14,068 bases of DNA, taken from positions 1 to 14,068 of the forward strand of contig CALDJN010000420.1 of assembly GCA_937901695.1 (NCBI GenBank). The letters run 5' to 3'. This document shows positions 6,362-13,078 of the stretch, in pieces. Position 1 is the first letter of the stretch; each line of letters starts with the position of its first letter. Both the position numbers and the translations under genes were made by a program. This stretch comes from an uncultured Anaerocolumna sp. GTDB lineage: Bacteria; Bacillota; Clostridia; Lachnospirales; Lachnospiraceae. The notes beneath the pieces are model-generated. The model was not told the origin of the DNA. It searched no databases and worked only from the letters and a program-made list of their open reading frames with translations.

Positions 6362-6415
6362 TTTACATATGTTAGTGTAGGGTAAAACTATTACACCCCA
6401 CTAAAAAAATGTAAA
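6362..6415. promoter_or_regulatory. Long imperfect palindrome upstream of feo, candidate operator
   Basis: Nested dyads share one centre: TTTACAT (6362-6368) with ATGTAAA (6409-6415), TTAGTG (6372-6377) with CACTAA (6399-6404), and GGGT (6380-6383) with ACCC (6395-6398). The region lies between the divergent regulator and the feo leader ORF, so it is well placed for a metalloregulator. It does not match a DtxR, MntR or Fur consensus that I can state with confidence. A TATAAT at 6326-6331 could serve a feo promoter, but it has no convincing -35 box. The palindrome could also act as an RNA hairpin. Confidence 0.45.
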
Positions 6416-6441
6416 CAAATTTATGTATTCAGGAGGGTAGG

Positions 6442-6543
6442 TTGAAAAAAGCAAACTTTTTTCAACCGGCAATTTGTGCCGGAGCACAAATCGCTGTCAT
6501 TATTAAAATTGCGCCAAAGCGCCAGATTCGAGGTTATCAATGA
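6442..6543 (+). CDS. 33-codon leader ORF overlapping feoA
   Basis: A TTG-initiated ORF, first residues MKKANFFQPAICAGA, runs without interruption to TGA at 6541-6543 and overlaps the feoA ATG as ATGA. A strong Shine-Dalgarno, AGGAGG (6431-6436), stands five bases before the TTG, clearly better than the feoA RBS (GAGG at 6530-6533). The peptide is basic with a hydrophobic middle (AQIAVIIKIA) and one Cys. Its coding sequence contains an 11-bp perfect hairpin (6441-6466) and two mutually exclusive hairpins, CCGGCA-TGCCGG (6466-6482) and ATTTGTGC-GCACAAAT (6472-6491). It is likely a translational-coupling or attenuation leader, or a small Feo partner. I know no family for it. Confidence 0.55.
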   Translation: MKKANFFQPAICAGAQIAVIIKIAPKRQIRGYQ

Positions 6544-6779
6544 ATGAGAATATAATACCACTTAATTACTTACCTCTGGGAAAAAAGGCAAAAGTTACAG
6601 CACTTATATCTGAGGGAACAATTCGAAGAAGAATGCTTGATCTGGGGTTAACAAATGGTACCGAAATTGAAGCGTTGCAAAGAAGTCCTTCCGGAGATCC
6701 TATTGCTTACCATATTAGGGGAGCTGTAATTGCTTTGCGTTCAGAAGAAGCTTCAAAAATTATGGTAGTGGCAATTTAA
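6540..6779 (+). CDS. feoA: Ferrous iron transport protein FeoA
   Basis: A 79-residue SH3-like FeoA protein, the cytosolic partner of FeoB needed for full Fe2+ uptake. It shows the usual sequence course: PLNYLPLGKKAKVTAL at the start, the segment RRRMLDLGLTNGTEIEALQ, the strand SGDPIAYHIRGAVIALR, and a C-terminal strand ending in IMVVAI. Length is normal for the family. The start ATG overlaps the stop of the upstream leader ORF and has a modest RBS (GAGG at 6530-6533), which suggests translational coupling. feoB follows after 111 bases on the same strand, so the genes most likely form one operon. Confidence 0.93.
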   Translation: MNENIIPLNYLPLGKKAKVTALISEGTIRRRMLDLGLTNGTEIEALQRSPSGDPIAYHIRGAVIALRSEEASKIMVVAI

Positions 6780-6890
6780 ACATTCCCTTATGAATCATAA
6801 AGATAATAGTAGCTAATGTACAAATCCCAATAAAGCGAAATAAAGATACTTTTCCATAGTTTATATAATTTTTAAAGGAGAGTTCAAAAA

Positions 6891-9041
6891 ATGGGTTTGA
6901 CAAGTCAGTCTACTGGAATAGGTGTATTAGACAGCGAATTAAAAATTGAACGTAGCCGTGTGGATGATAAAGTCATAGCACTTGCTGGAAATCCCAATGT
7001 TGGAAAGAGTACTGTATTCAACAGTTTGACAGGGTTAAATCAGCACACAGGTAATTGGCCTGGTAAAACAGTTACCAATGCACAAGGAAAATATAAACAT
7101 AAGGATAAAAGTTTTATTATGGTAGATTTACCAGGTACTTATTCTCTCATGGCTAATTCTGTGGAAGAAGGAGTAGCCCGTGATTTCATATGTTTTGGGA
7201 ACCCTGATGCTACTGTAATTGTTACCGATGCAACCTGTCTGGAAAGAAACCTAAATCTTGTTCTGCAAACGTTGGAAATAACTTCTAATGTTGTAGTCTG
7301 TGTAAATCTTTTAGATGAGGCTAAAAGGAAAAAAATCAGTATTAACTTAGAAGAACTTTCTAATCAGTTGGGAGTACCGGTTATCGGAACCAGTGCAAGA
7401 AGCGGAAGAGGACTGGACGCTCTGATGGATGCCGTATATGAAGTTACAAATCAAGAAACAGCCAACCTTCCACTACAAATTGCATATGATGATACTATTG
7501 AAGAAGCAATTCGTATTCTGGAGCCAGCCATACAGGAACAGCTAAAAGATAAACTTAACAGCCGTTGGATAGCTATTAAGCTTTTGGATGGGGATGAAAC
7601 TTTACTGGAAGCAATACAAAAATACTTAGATTATAATTTAACGTCAGATGAAAATATCTTACAGAAAATAAGTGAAGCAAAAGAGAAGATATGTATAGCT
7701 GGAATAGACCATAATATGTTAAGAGATAAGATTGTATCCCATATGGTAAGTATTGCAGAAACAATCTGTAGCAAGTCTATTACTTTTAAAAATGAAAAAT
7801 ATAATCAAACAGACCGTAAAATTGATGCTATTGTGACCTCAAGAATATTTGGAATTCCATTGATGATAGGGTTGCTTGGTGTAGTATTCTGGCTTACCAT
7901 TACTGGAGCTAATTACCCTTCCGAAATAATTGCAAAGTTTCTTTTCTGGATAGAAGACCAACTTACTGTATTTTTCACATGGCTTGGAACTCCATCCTGG
8001 GTACATGGTGCTTTGGTTATGGGAGTCTATCGTACTCTGGCATGGGTCGTATCTGTCATGTTACCTCCTATGGCAATATTCTTTCCTCTTTTTACCCTTC
8101 TGGAAGACTTAGGTTATTTACCAAGAGTGGCTTTTAACTTAGATAATTTTTTTAAAAAGTCATGTGCACATGGGAAGCAGGCACTTACCATGTGTATGGG
8201 ATTTGGATGTAATGCAGCAGGTATAATTGGGTGTCGAATTATAGATTCGCCAAGGGAAAGACTCATTGCAATGATTACAAATAATTTTGTACCATGTAAT
8301 GGCCGTTTTCCTACTCTGATAGCTATCATTACCATGTTCTTTGCAGGAGCAGTTGCAAGTCCTTTTCAATCCTTAATATCTACGCTATTATTAACCGGGG
8401 TAATTGTCTATGGTGTATTTATGACATTAATTATATCAAAAATATTATCCAAAACCATCCTAAAAGGTCTTCCTTCCTCTTTTACCTTAGAGCTTCCACC
8501 TTACCGGAAACCACAGATTGCAAGAGTGATTGTCCGATCTGTATTTGATAGAACTTTATTTGTTCTAGGCCGTGCTATTTCCGTAGCGGCTCCCGCCGGC
8601 TTAATCATATGGATTATGGCAAATATTCATATAGGTGATTTAAGTTTACTTTCCCATTGTGCCGGTTTCTTAAATCCTTTTGCAAAGTTAATCGGTTTAG
8701 ATGGATATATCTTGATGGCATTCATACTGGGATTTCCGGCAAATGAAATCGTTGTACCAATCATTATAATGAGTTATATGGCAACCGGCAATATAATGGA
8801 GCTGAATAGCTTAGATAAGCTTAGAGAACTGCTTGTTTCTCATGGCTGGACCTGGCTTACTGCTGTTTGTACCATGCTGTTTTCATTAATGCACTGGCCC
8901 TGTGGTACAACATGCTGGACAATAAAGAAAGAATCTCAAAGTTGGAAATGGACAATAGTCTCATTTCTTATTCCAACAATAACCGGTATAGTAACATGCT
9001 TCTTTATTGCAAATACAGTAAGATTGACTGGCTTAATATAA
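6891..9041 (+). CDS. feoB: Ferrous iron transporter FeoB
   Basis: A 716-residue GTP-gated Fe2+ transporter of the cytoplasmic membrane. A 30-residue N-terminal extension precedes the G domain. G motifs: G1 GNPNVGKS at 33-40, G2 region TGNWPGKT, G3 DLPG at 79-82, G4 NLLD at 139-142, and G5 GTSARSGRG. A helical GDI domain follows (about 200-300), then the membrane part with two Gate-like halves. These show GFGCNAAGIIGC and VPCNGRFPT in the first, GFPANEIVVP later, and MHWPCGTTCW near the end. This version with the extension and cysteine pattern is typical of clostridial FeoB. AAAGGAGA (6874-6881) stands nine bases before the ATG. No FeoC or Cys-rich FeoB-associated small protein is visible in the gap after it. 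Intact and full length. Confidence 0.95.
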   Translation: MGLTSQSTGIGVLDSELKIERSRVDDKVIALAGNPNVGKSTVFNSLTGLNQHTGNWPGKTVTNAQGKYKHKDKSFIMVDLPGTYSLMANSVEEGVARDFICFGNPDATVIVTDATCLERNLNLVLQTLEITSNVVVCVNLLDEAKRKKISINLEELSNQLGVPVIGTSARSGRGLDALMDAVYEVTNQETANLPLQIAYDDTIEEAIRILEPAIQEQLKDKLNSRWIAIKLLDGDETLLEAIQKYLDYNLTSDENILQKISEAKEKICIAGIDHNMLRDKIVSHMVSIAETICSKSITFKNEKYNQTDRKIDAIVTSRIFGIPLMIGLLGVVFWLTITGANYPSEIIAKFLFWIEDQLTVFFTWLGTPSWVHGALVMGVYRTLAWVVSVMLPPMAIFFPLFTLLEDLGYLPRVAFNLDNFFKKSCAHGKQALTMCMGFGCNAAGIIGCRIIDSPRERLIAMITNNFVPCNGRFPTLIAIITMFFAGAVASPFQSLISTLLLTGVIVYGVFMTLIISKILSKTILKGLPSSFTLELPPYRKPQIARVIVRSVFDRTLFVLGRAISVAAPAGLIIWIMANIHIGDLSLLSHCAGFLNPFAKLIGLDGYILMAFILGFPANEIVVPIIIMSYMATGNIMELNSLDKLRELLVSHGWTWLTAVCTMLFSLMHWPCGTTCWTIKKESQSWKWTIVSFLIPTITGIVTCFFIANTVRLTGLI

Positions 9042-9425
9042 ACTTGACATGGCTCACCTAAGGTATAAGATAAAGAGAATCCGTTATCTTATATCTTTAG
9101 GAGAGCTATTATTATTTGCCATGATAAATTACCTCAGACTAGTGTGAAATAGGATTAACTGTAATAAAATAAAGTGAACTATTAGGTCCACTCCATAAAA
9201 CGATTGCTAATATAGACCAAGTATTTTCAGCCGTTTTTTTACTTTCATATTAGCATAGAGGAGAAATAATTTTTTAAATAAAATAGAGAGATGATGTAGT
9301 TGCTTAATTGGAAAATATTATTAAAATATGTTATGATTATAAATACAAATATAGTATAATAGAAAGTAATTCGTGTTTGAACCAAAATATGAAGTACAAT
9401 TATTAATATTTGATGAGGTGATGTA
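9042..9425. other. Intergenic region after feoB: hairpins and a promoter candidate, no gene
   Basis: No credible ORF is seen. Features present: a 9-bp hairpin ATAAGATAA/TTATCTTAT (9065-9073 and 9084-9092); the candidate terminator at 9197-9240; an overlapping inverted repeat TGCTAATAT/ATATTAGCA (9205-9213 and 9247-9255); and a TATAAT (9355-9360), the probable -10 of the next gene, with a weak TTATGA 18 bases before it. Confidence 0.5.
9197..9240 (+). terminator. Weak intrinsic terminator downstream of feoB
   Basis: AAAACG (9197-9202) pairs with CGTTTT (9232-9237), extended by GCT (9206-9208) with AGC (9229-9231), and runs into seven Ts at 9234-9240. The loop is long and the stem bulged, so efficiency is doubtful, but the position after feoB is sensible. 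Confidence 0.4.
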
Positions 9426-9947
9426 ATGAAAAAGGTCTTTCGGTATATGGGTACAATTATAGTTGTATTAGCCATCTTATTTTTGATTCTAAATTCTAAT
9501 AGTGATATTGGTACTTGTAAATCAAATATTGAAAATGACGCAAGAATTTCTCATCAAATTGACGATAGTTGGCAAGTGGCAAAATCAACAACTGACACTA
9601 TGTCTGCTATGCTTTTTTATGATGAAAATCTTAGTCATTACACTTTTTCAATCTATGTTAATAGAGCTGGTTTATCATTTGGATATTTCTTTCGAGGTGG
9701 TGGTTCTACTAATATTGAATATGAGAGTATTGCCGAATACAAAATAGAAGGATATCAGGAAAAAGCTTACCTTTCCCTGAACAAACAGCAGGTTTCTAAA
9801 GTTGAAATTGACAAAGGTAATACCGTTGAAATCATGGACATAGACTACTCTAAACCTTTTGCTATTGTTTTACCATCTGGTAAAGGAGCAATTAAATTTT
9901 ACAATAAAGATGGCGATATTGTGGAAACAATACCAATACTATTATGA
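9426..9947 (+). CDS. Membrane-anchored protein of unknown function
   Basis: A 173-residue protein that I do not recognise. Lys and Arg at the N-terminus are followed by a hydrophobic segment at about residues 7-24, without a lipobox. It is therefore probably a signal anchor with an extracytoplasmic domain of about 145 residues. The domain looks beta-rich, with alternating polar and hydrophobic stretches (YTFSIYVNRAGLSFGYFF), a Gly-rich turn RGGGS, and a C-terminal part ending KFYNKDGDIVETIPILL. One Cys is present, residue 31. The start is supported by GAGGTG (9415-9420), five bases from the ATG. The stop overlaps the ATG of a 50-codon cysteine-rich ORF as ATGA, indicating co-translation. Its role is unknown. 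Confidence 0.7.
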   Translation: MKKVFRYMGTIIVVLAILFLILNSNSDIGTCKSNIENDARISHQIDDSWQVAKSTTDTMSAMLFYDENLSHYTFSIYVNRAGLSFGYFFRGGGSTNIEYESIAEYKIEGYQEKAYLSLNKQQVSKVEIDKGNTVEIMDIDYSKPFAIVLPSGKGAIKFYNKDGDIVETIPILL

Positions 9948-10096
9948 GCATAAAAGAATCTTGTACATGCTATATTGAAAATACATCTATAAAATGCCAT
10001 ACAAGGAATAAAAATTTGTGCTCTGTTTGTGGAAAGAAAGGTACTCTAATAAAAAATGTTATTCCAATTTTAAGCTCAGGCAGCAATTTCCTGTAA
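9944..10096 (+). CDS. Small cysteine-rich protein, possible truncated CopZ-type zinc ribbon
   Basis: A 50-codon ORF starts at an ATG overlapping the previous stop (ATGA). Cysteines stand at residues 7, 9, 18, 26 and 29, with the core LCSVCGKKGTLIKNVIPIL. This resembles the CxxCGxxGxxV segment that opens the zinc-binding N-terminal domain of CopZ-like proteins in Firmicutes, but the rest of that domain is absent. After the stop the same frame continues briefly as VITDKEHLAEI before another stop, so this may be a decayed gene remnant. Coupling to the upstream gene and the spacing of the cysteines argue for coding. The family link is a resemblance only. Confidence 0.45.
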   Translation: MSIKESCTCYIENTSIKCHTRNKNLCSVCGKKGTLIKNVIPILSSGSNFL

Positions 10097-10191
10097 TTAG
10101 TAATCACTGATAAGGAACATCTTGCTGAAATATAAAATAGTTGTCATGTTAAGTAATTGTAATATAAAATGATAGGAGAATTTCATTACAA

Positions 10192-11820
10192 ATGTCGAAT
10201 AAAAGTAATCAGATTTTAAAACAGGCGGGGATTCTGGCTATGACGGGCATCCTATGTAGAATTATTGGATTTATATATAAAATTCCTTTGACAAATATCA
10301 TTGGAAACCGTGGAAATGGTTATTATGAATTGGCGTATATTGTATATTCAAATGTACTATTAATAACTTCATATAGTATTCCTGGTGCTATTTCCAAAGT
10401 AATGGCAGAGCGTTTGGCGGTAAATGAATATCGTAATGCTCAGAAAGTATTTCATTGTTCATTGATTTATGTACTGATAGTTGGTGGTGCGGCAAGTGCC
10501 ATTACATTTTTTGTGGCACCATATTTTGTTGCTAAAGAGACAGCCGCAGTACTTAGAGTACTCTGTCCAACCATATTTTTTTCTGGAATATTAGGGGTTT
10601 ATCGTGGATATTTTCAGGCACACAATACAATGGTGCAATCAAGTATTTCACAGATATTTGAGCAAATAGTAAATGCTGTAGTTAGTATTGGCATGGCAGT
10701 GTTTTTCGTTAATCTCGCAAGTGGAAGCGATGAGACAACAATAGCGGTAAACGGTGCAATTGGTAGTGCAATAGGCACTGGGGCGGGTGTCTTAACTGCA
10801 TTATTATTTATGTTGTTAGTATATCGATATAATCACAGTTACATCGAAAGAAAGATCAAAGGAGACTGTACAACAAATAAGGAAGCCTATGGAACAATTT
10901 TTAAGGTTATTATGGCTATGGTTACACCTATAATATTAAGTACGTTTATTTACAATTTAAATTCACTGTTAAGTGCGGGAATTTTTAAAAAAGTTTCTAG
11001 TGTAATCAATTTATATGATGAAAATACAGCTACAGAATTGTATGGTGTATTTTCTGCTAAAACAGTTACATTAATTAATGTGCCAATCGCAATAGCTTCT
11101 GCGTTAGCAACTACCTTGCTTCCTAATATTGCGGGAACTTATGCCTTATGTGGTGAAAAAGCAACATCAAAAAAGGTTAATGATTCATTAAAAATGTTGA
11201 TGATTATTGTTATCCCAGCTACATTCGGAATGTTCATTTTTGCTGGTCCTATCATGAAGTTTATGTACCCAAAGCCAGGTGAGTGGGAATTGGCTGCAAG
11301 CTTATTGAGAATATTATGTTTTGATGTTATTTTTATATCTATTTCTACATTAAGTAATGCTGTTTTACAAGCATTAGGACAACCTAAAAAAACGGTAATT
11401 AATGCTTCTATTGCACTAGTGCTTCAGACAATCATTCTTGTTGTTTTATTGGTGTATACCAATCTTGGCATTTATGCATTAGCAGTAGCGACTGTTTTAT
11501 ATGCAATCATCATGTGCATATTGAATAGAACAACTGTATTAAGATATCTAAGTTATAAGCAAAATATTATGGTTACCTATGTTTATCCAACAATTGCATC
11601 ATTAGTTATGGGCGCTGTATCCTTCAGTATATATATCCTTCTATATAAAATATATCCAAGCAATCGTATAGACTTAATCATTGCAGTTGCTATTGCTATG
11701 GTTGTTTATTTTGCAGCTATTATTAAACTGGGTGGTATAAGTGAAGAGGAGTTAAGAAGGCTTCCCAAAGGATATATTATTGTTTCAATTGCCAAGAAAT
11801 CCAAACTTATAATCGGTTGA
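10192..11820 (+). CDS. SpoVB/MurJ-like polysaccharide flippase (MOP superfamily)
   Basis: A 542-residue polytopic protein of the polysaccharide-export branch of the MOP exporter superfamily, the group including SpoVB, YtgP and lipid II flippases such as MurJ. About 14 membrane helices are expected and the hydrophobic pattern agrees. The N-terminal segment (ILAMTGILCRIIGFIYKIPLTNIIGNRGNGYYELAY) is characteristic of the family, as is the central RGYFQAHNTMVQSSISQIFEQ. It most likely flips a lipid-linked cell-wall precursor; in B. subtilis SpoVB is needed for spore cortex synthesis. Clostridia often carry several paralogues, so calling this one spoVB itself is not safe. The RBS AGGAG (10174-10178) stands 13 bases before the ATG, longer than ideal, but no better in-frame start is seen. 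It converges with the minus-strand gene at 12149. Confidence 0.85.
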   Translation: MSNKSNQILKQAGILAMTGILCRIIGFIYKIPLTNIIGNRGNGYYELAYIVYSNVLLITSYSIPGAISKVMAERLAVNEYRNAQKVFHCSLIYVLIVGGAASAITFFVAPYFVAKETAAVLRVLCPTIFFSGILGVYRGYFQAHNTMVQSSISQIFEQIVNAVVSIGMAVFFVNLASGSDETTIAVNGAIGSAIGTGAGVLTALLFMLLVYRYNHSYIERKIKGDCTTNKEAYGTIFKVIMAMVTPIILSTFIYNLNSLLSAGIFKKVSSVINLYDENTATELYGVFSAKTVTLINVPIAIASALATTLLPNIAGTYALCGEKATSKKVNDSLKMLMIIVIPATFGMFIFAGPIMKFMYPKPGEWELAASLLRILCFDVIFISISTLSNAVLQALGQPKKTVINASIALVLQTIILVVLLVYTNLGIYALAVATVLYAIIMCILNRTTVLRYLSYKQNIMVTYVYPTIASLVMGAVSFSIYILLYKIYPSNRIDLIIAVAIAMVVYFAAIIKLGGISEEELRRLPKGYIIVSIAKKSKLIIG

Positions 11821-11885
11821 GATAATAAAATAACAGAAATTGTGCTTATTAAATGTGCTTATAAAATATACTTATTAATAAGGGC

Positions 11886-12129
11886 ACTTATTATAAAAAG
11901 TTTGCTTATTGTAATACTTTAAAAAAAATGTCATTGCTATGAAAGCATGTCATTCTGAGCGCAGCGAAGAATCCCTTTCGTTCATAGTGGTGCTGTTAAG
12001 CGTGACAATTCTGAGCTGCAGGCGAAGAATCTCAATATATACAGGGATAGAGATTCTTCGCCTGCGGCTCAGAATGACATTCTTTTTTTACGATAATTTA
12101 TTATAATAAGCTGACTTTTTATAATACGC
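11886..12129. repeat. AT-rich inverted repeats bracketing repeat copy 3
   Basis: The 32 bases at 11886-11917 match the reverse complement of 12098-12129 at 26 positions, sharing TATTATAAAAAGT and GCTTATT. They flank the composite element at 11949-12078 on both sides and could be terminal repeats or the outcome of an inversion or duplication. Related TGTGCTTAT words also occur at about 11840-11865. Confidence 0.55.
11949..12078. repeat. Composite palindromic repeat, GTCATTCTGAG family, copy 3, likely bidirectional terminator
   Basis: A 130-bp element in reverse orientation to copy 2. It starts GTCATTCTGAGCGCAGCGAA, then has ATCCCTTTCGTTCATAGTGG and TGCTGTTAAGC, the complement of the AGCACCACTA module. 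It ends with a strong hairpin whose arms lie at about 12004-12033 and 12050-12078 (GGCGAAGAATCTC with GAGATTCTTCGCC). T7 follows at 12083-12089 on the plus strand, and A8 at 11921-11928 gives a T-run for the minus strand. It lies between two convergent genes, so it could terminate both. It fills most of the 328-base gap 11821-12148. Confidence 0.85.
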
Positions 12130-12160
12130 TTTATAATAAGCTAACTTTTTAGTTAAGCCC
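12101..12160. repeat. Two-unit 30-bp direct repeat at the 3' end of the minus-strand gene
   Basis: TTATAATAAGCTGACTTTTT (12101-12120) recurs at 12131-12150 with one mismatch, a period of 30 bases. The second unit covers the stop codon (12149-12151) of the minus-strand gene. Confidence 0.75.
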
Positions 12161-12763
12161 ATAATCCTCCAATGATGTTTTAAGGAAAATTTCCTGATTA
12201 ATCTGATGCTCCTTAATTAATTTTATTGCTGATTCTGCATCTTCTGCTGGAAATACAATAATATCATTTCCCTGGAAAATTCGAATGGAATCCTCATAAG
12301 GGCTGTTGATACAATCATCTTCATAATTTGCCAAAACCAGATATGAAAATTTTGAATCTGTATTTACCCAGTTAACTTTAGCAAAACCTGGAACCGTTTT
12401 ACCATTTACAACAATATTTCTAACATAGCTTATGATTCCTCTTTTCTCAAGGTCATCTTTACCGTAACCGTTGCTGTATACCAATAAACTATTATTTCCT
12501 TTAGAATGTTCTAGGTTACTAAGTTGTACTTCTCCATTAAATGTGAACATATCTTTACTTTTATCTATGCTGCCATTGATAGAAACTGTAACATTTTCTA
12601 TCAATTCTTGTGTATCTTTACTAATTCTAACACCTTTCATTTCTTTTTTTATTTTACCATATTGTATATTATCATCTAAATTAGCAATATAATAAGCACC
12701 AATAATTAGAATCAATGAGGCAATAATTATAAATATTGCAAAATGTTTTTTATTAATCTTCAT
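12149..12763 (-). CDS. Membrane-anchored protein of unknown function
   Basis: A 204-residue protein that I do not recognise. Basic N-terminal residues (MKINKKH) precede a hydrophobic helix at about 8-28, predicting a signal anchor with the rest outside the cell. The outer domain contains ENVTVSINGSIDKSKDMFTFNGEVQL, a beta-strand-rich segment, then VNGKTVPGFAKVNWVNTDSKFSYLVLANYED. The C-terminal helix is charged (AEDAESAIKLIKEHQINQEIFLK). There is one Cys and no catalytic motif visible. GGAGG (minus strand, 12782-12778) stands 14 bases before the ATG; a stop codon just upstream in frame leaves no earlier start. The stop codon lies inside a 30-bp direct repeat. Confidence 0.7.
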   Translation of the reverse strand: MKINKKHFAIFIIIASLILIIGAYYIANLDDNIQYGKIKKEMKGVRISKDTQELIENVTVSINGSIDKSKDMFTFNGEVQLSNLEHSKGNNSLLVYSNGYGKDDLEKRGIISYVRNIVVNGKTVPGFAKVNWVNTDSKFSYLVLANYEDDCINSPYEDSIRIFQGNDIIVFPAEDAESAIKLIKEHQINQEIFLKTSLEDYGLN

Positions 12764-12965
12764 ATTTTAAGTTACAACCTCCAAATTGATTTTAGTATTC
12801 TTTGTCTATAGTTTATTATAGTACTAAATTTTGCAATTCTTTTCATAATTTAATTCTTTCTTACTTAAATATAATTACTAAAATATCCCTATTTCAGTAT
12901 AGATTATAGTAGTAATTATGTCAAGTTTAAAGCATTTAGTGAGATTAATTATACTTATATTATTT

Positions 12966-12980
12966 TGGTGCCAGGCACCA
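12966..12980. repeat. Perfect 15-bp palindrome TGGTGCCAGGCACCA
   Basis: TGGTGCC and GGCACCA surround a central A. It is GC-rich inside very AT-rich DNA. From general knowledge this word (GGTGCC-N-GGCACC) recurs in intergenic regions of many bacteria with no settled function. Here it lies 23 bases upstream of a -35 box, so an operator role is possible. Confidence 0.6.
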
Positions 12981-13002
12981 GAAATTACATTCTAATAAAA
13001 TC

Positions 13003-13031
13003 TTGAAAAATTAAGTTTGAAATGGTACTAT
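13003..13031 (+). promoter_or_regulatory. Sigma-A promoter of the SIMPL gene
   Basis: TTGAAA (13003-13008), a 17-base spacer and TACTAT (13026-13031). It would start transcription near 13038, leaving a 40-base leader that includes the GGGAGGGG Shine-Dalgarno at 13064-13071. Confidence 0.5.
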
Positions 13032-13078
13032 ATGGTATATAAGGAATATTAAATTAAAATTATGGGAGGGGTATTTTA

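Larger units (their letters stand above)
12764..13078. other. Divergent intergenic region with palindrome and promoter, no gene
   Basis: 315 bases between the divergent unknown gene and the SIMPL gene. No ORF is credible. It holds the RBS of the minus-strand gene, the perfect palindrome at 12966-12980 and the promoter at 13003-13031. Confidence 0.5.

Noticed and set aside
9502..9747. 81-codon ORF in another frame inside the anchored unknown protein
   Set aside because: The longer frame has an RBS, a signal anchor and a coupled downstream ORF; this one has none.
10141..10168. Promoter TTGTCA-N16-TATAAA directly before the flippase gene
   Set aside because: Predicted transcription start near 10175 would fall inside or after the only RBS, so it is unlikely to serve this gene.
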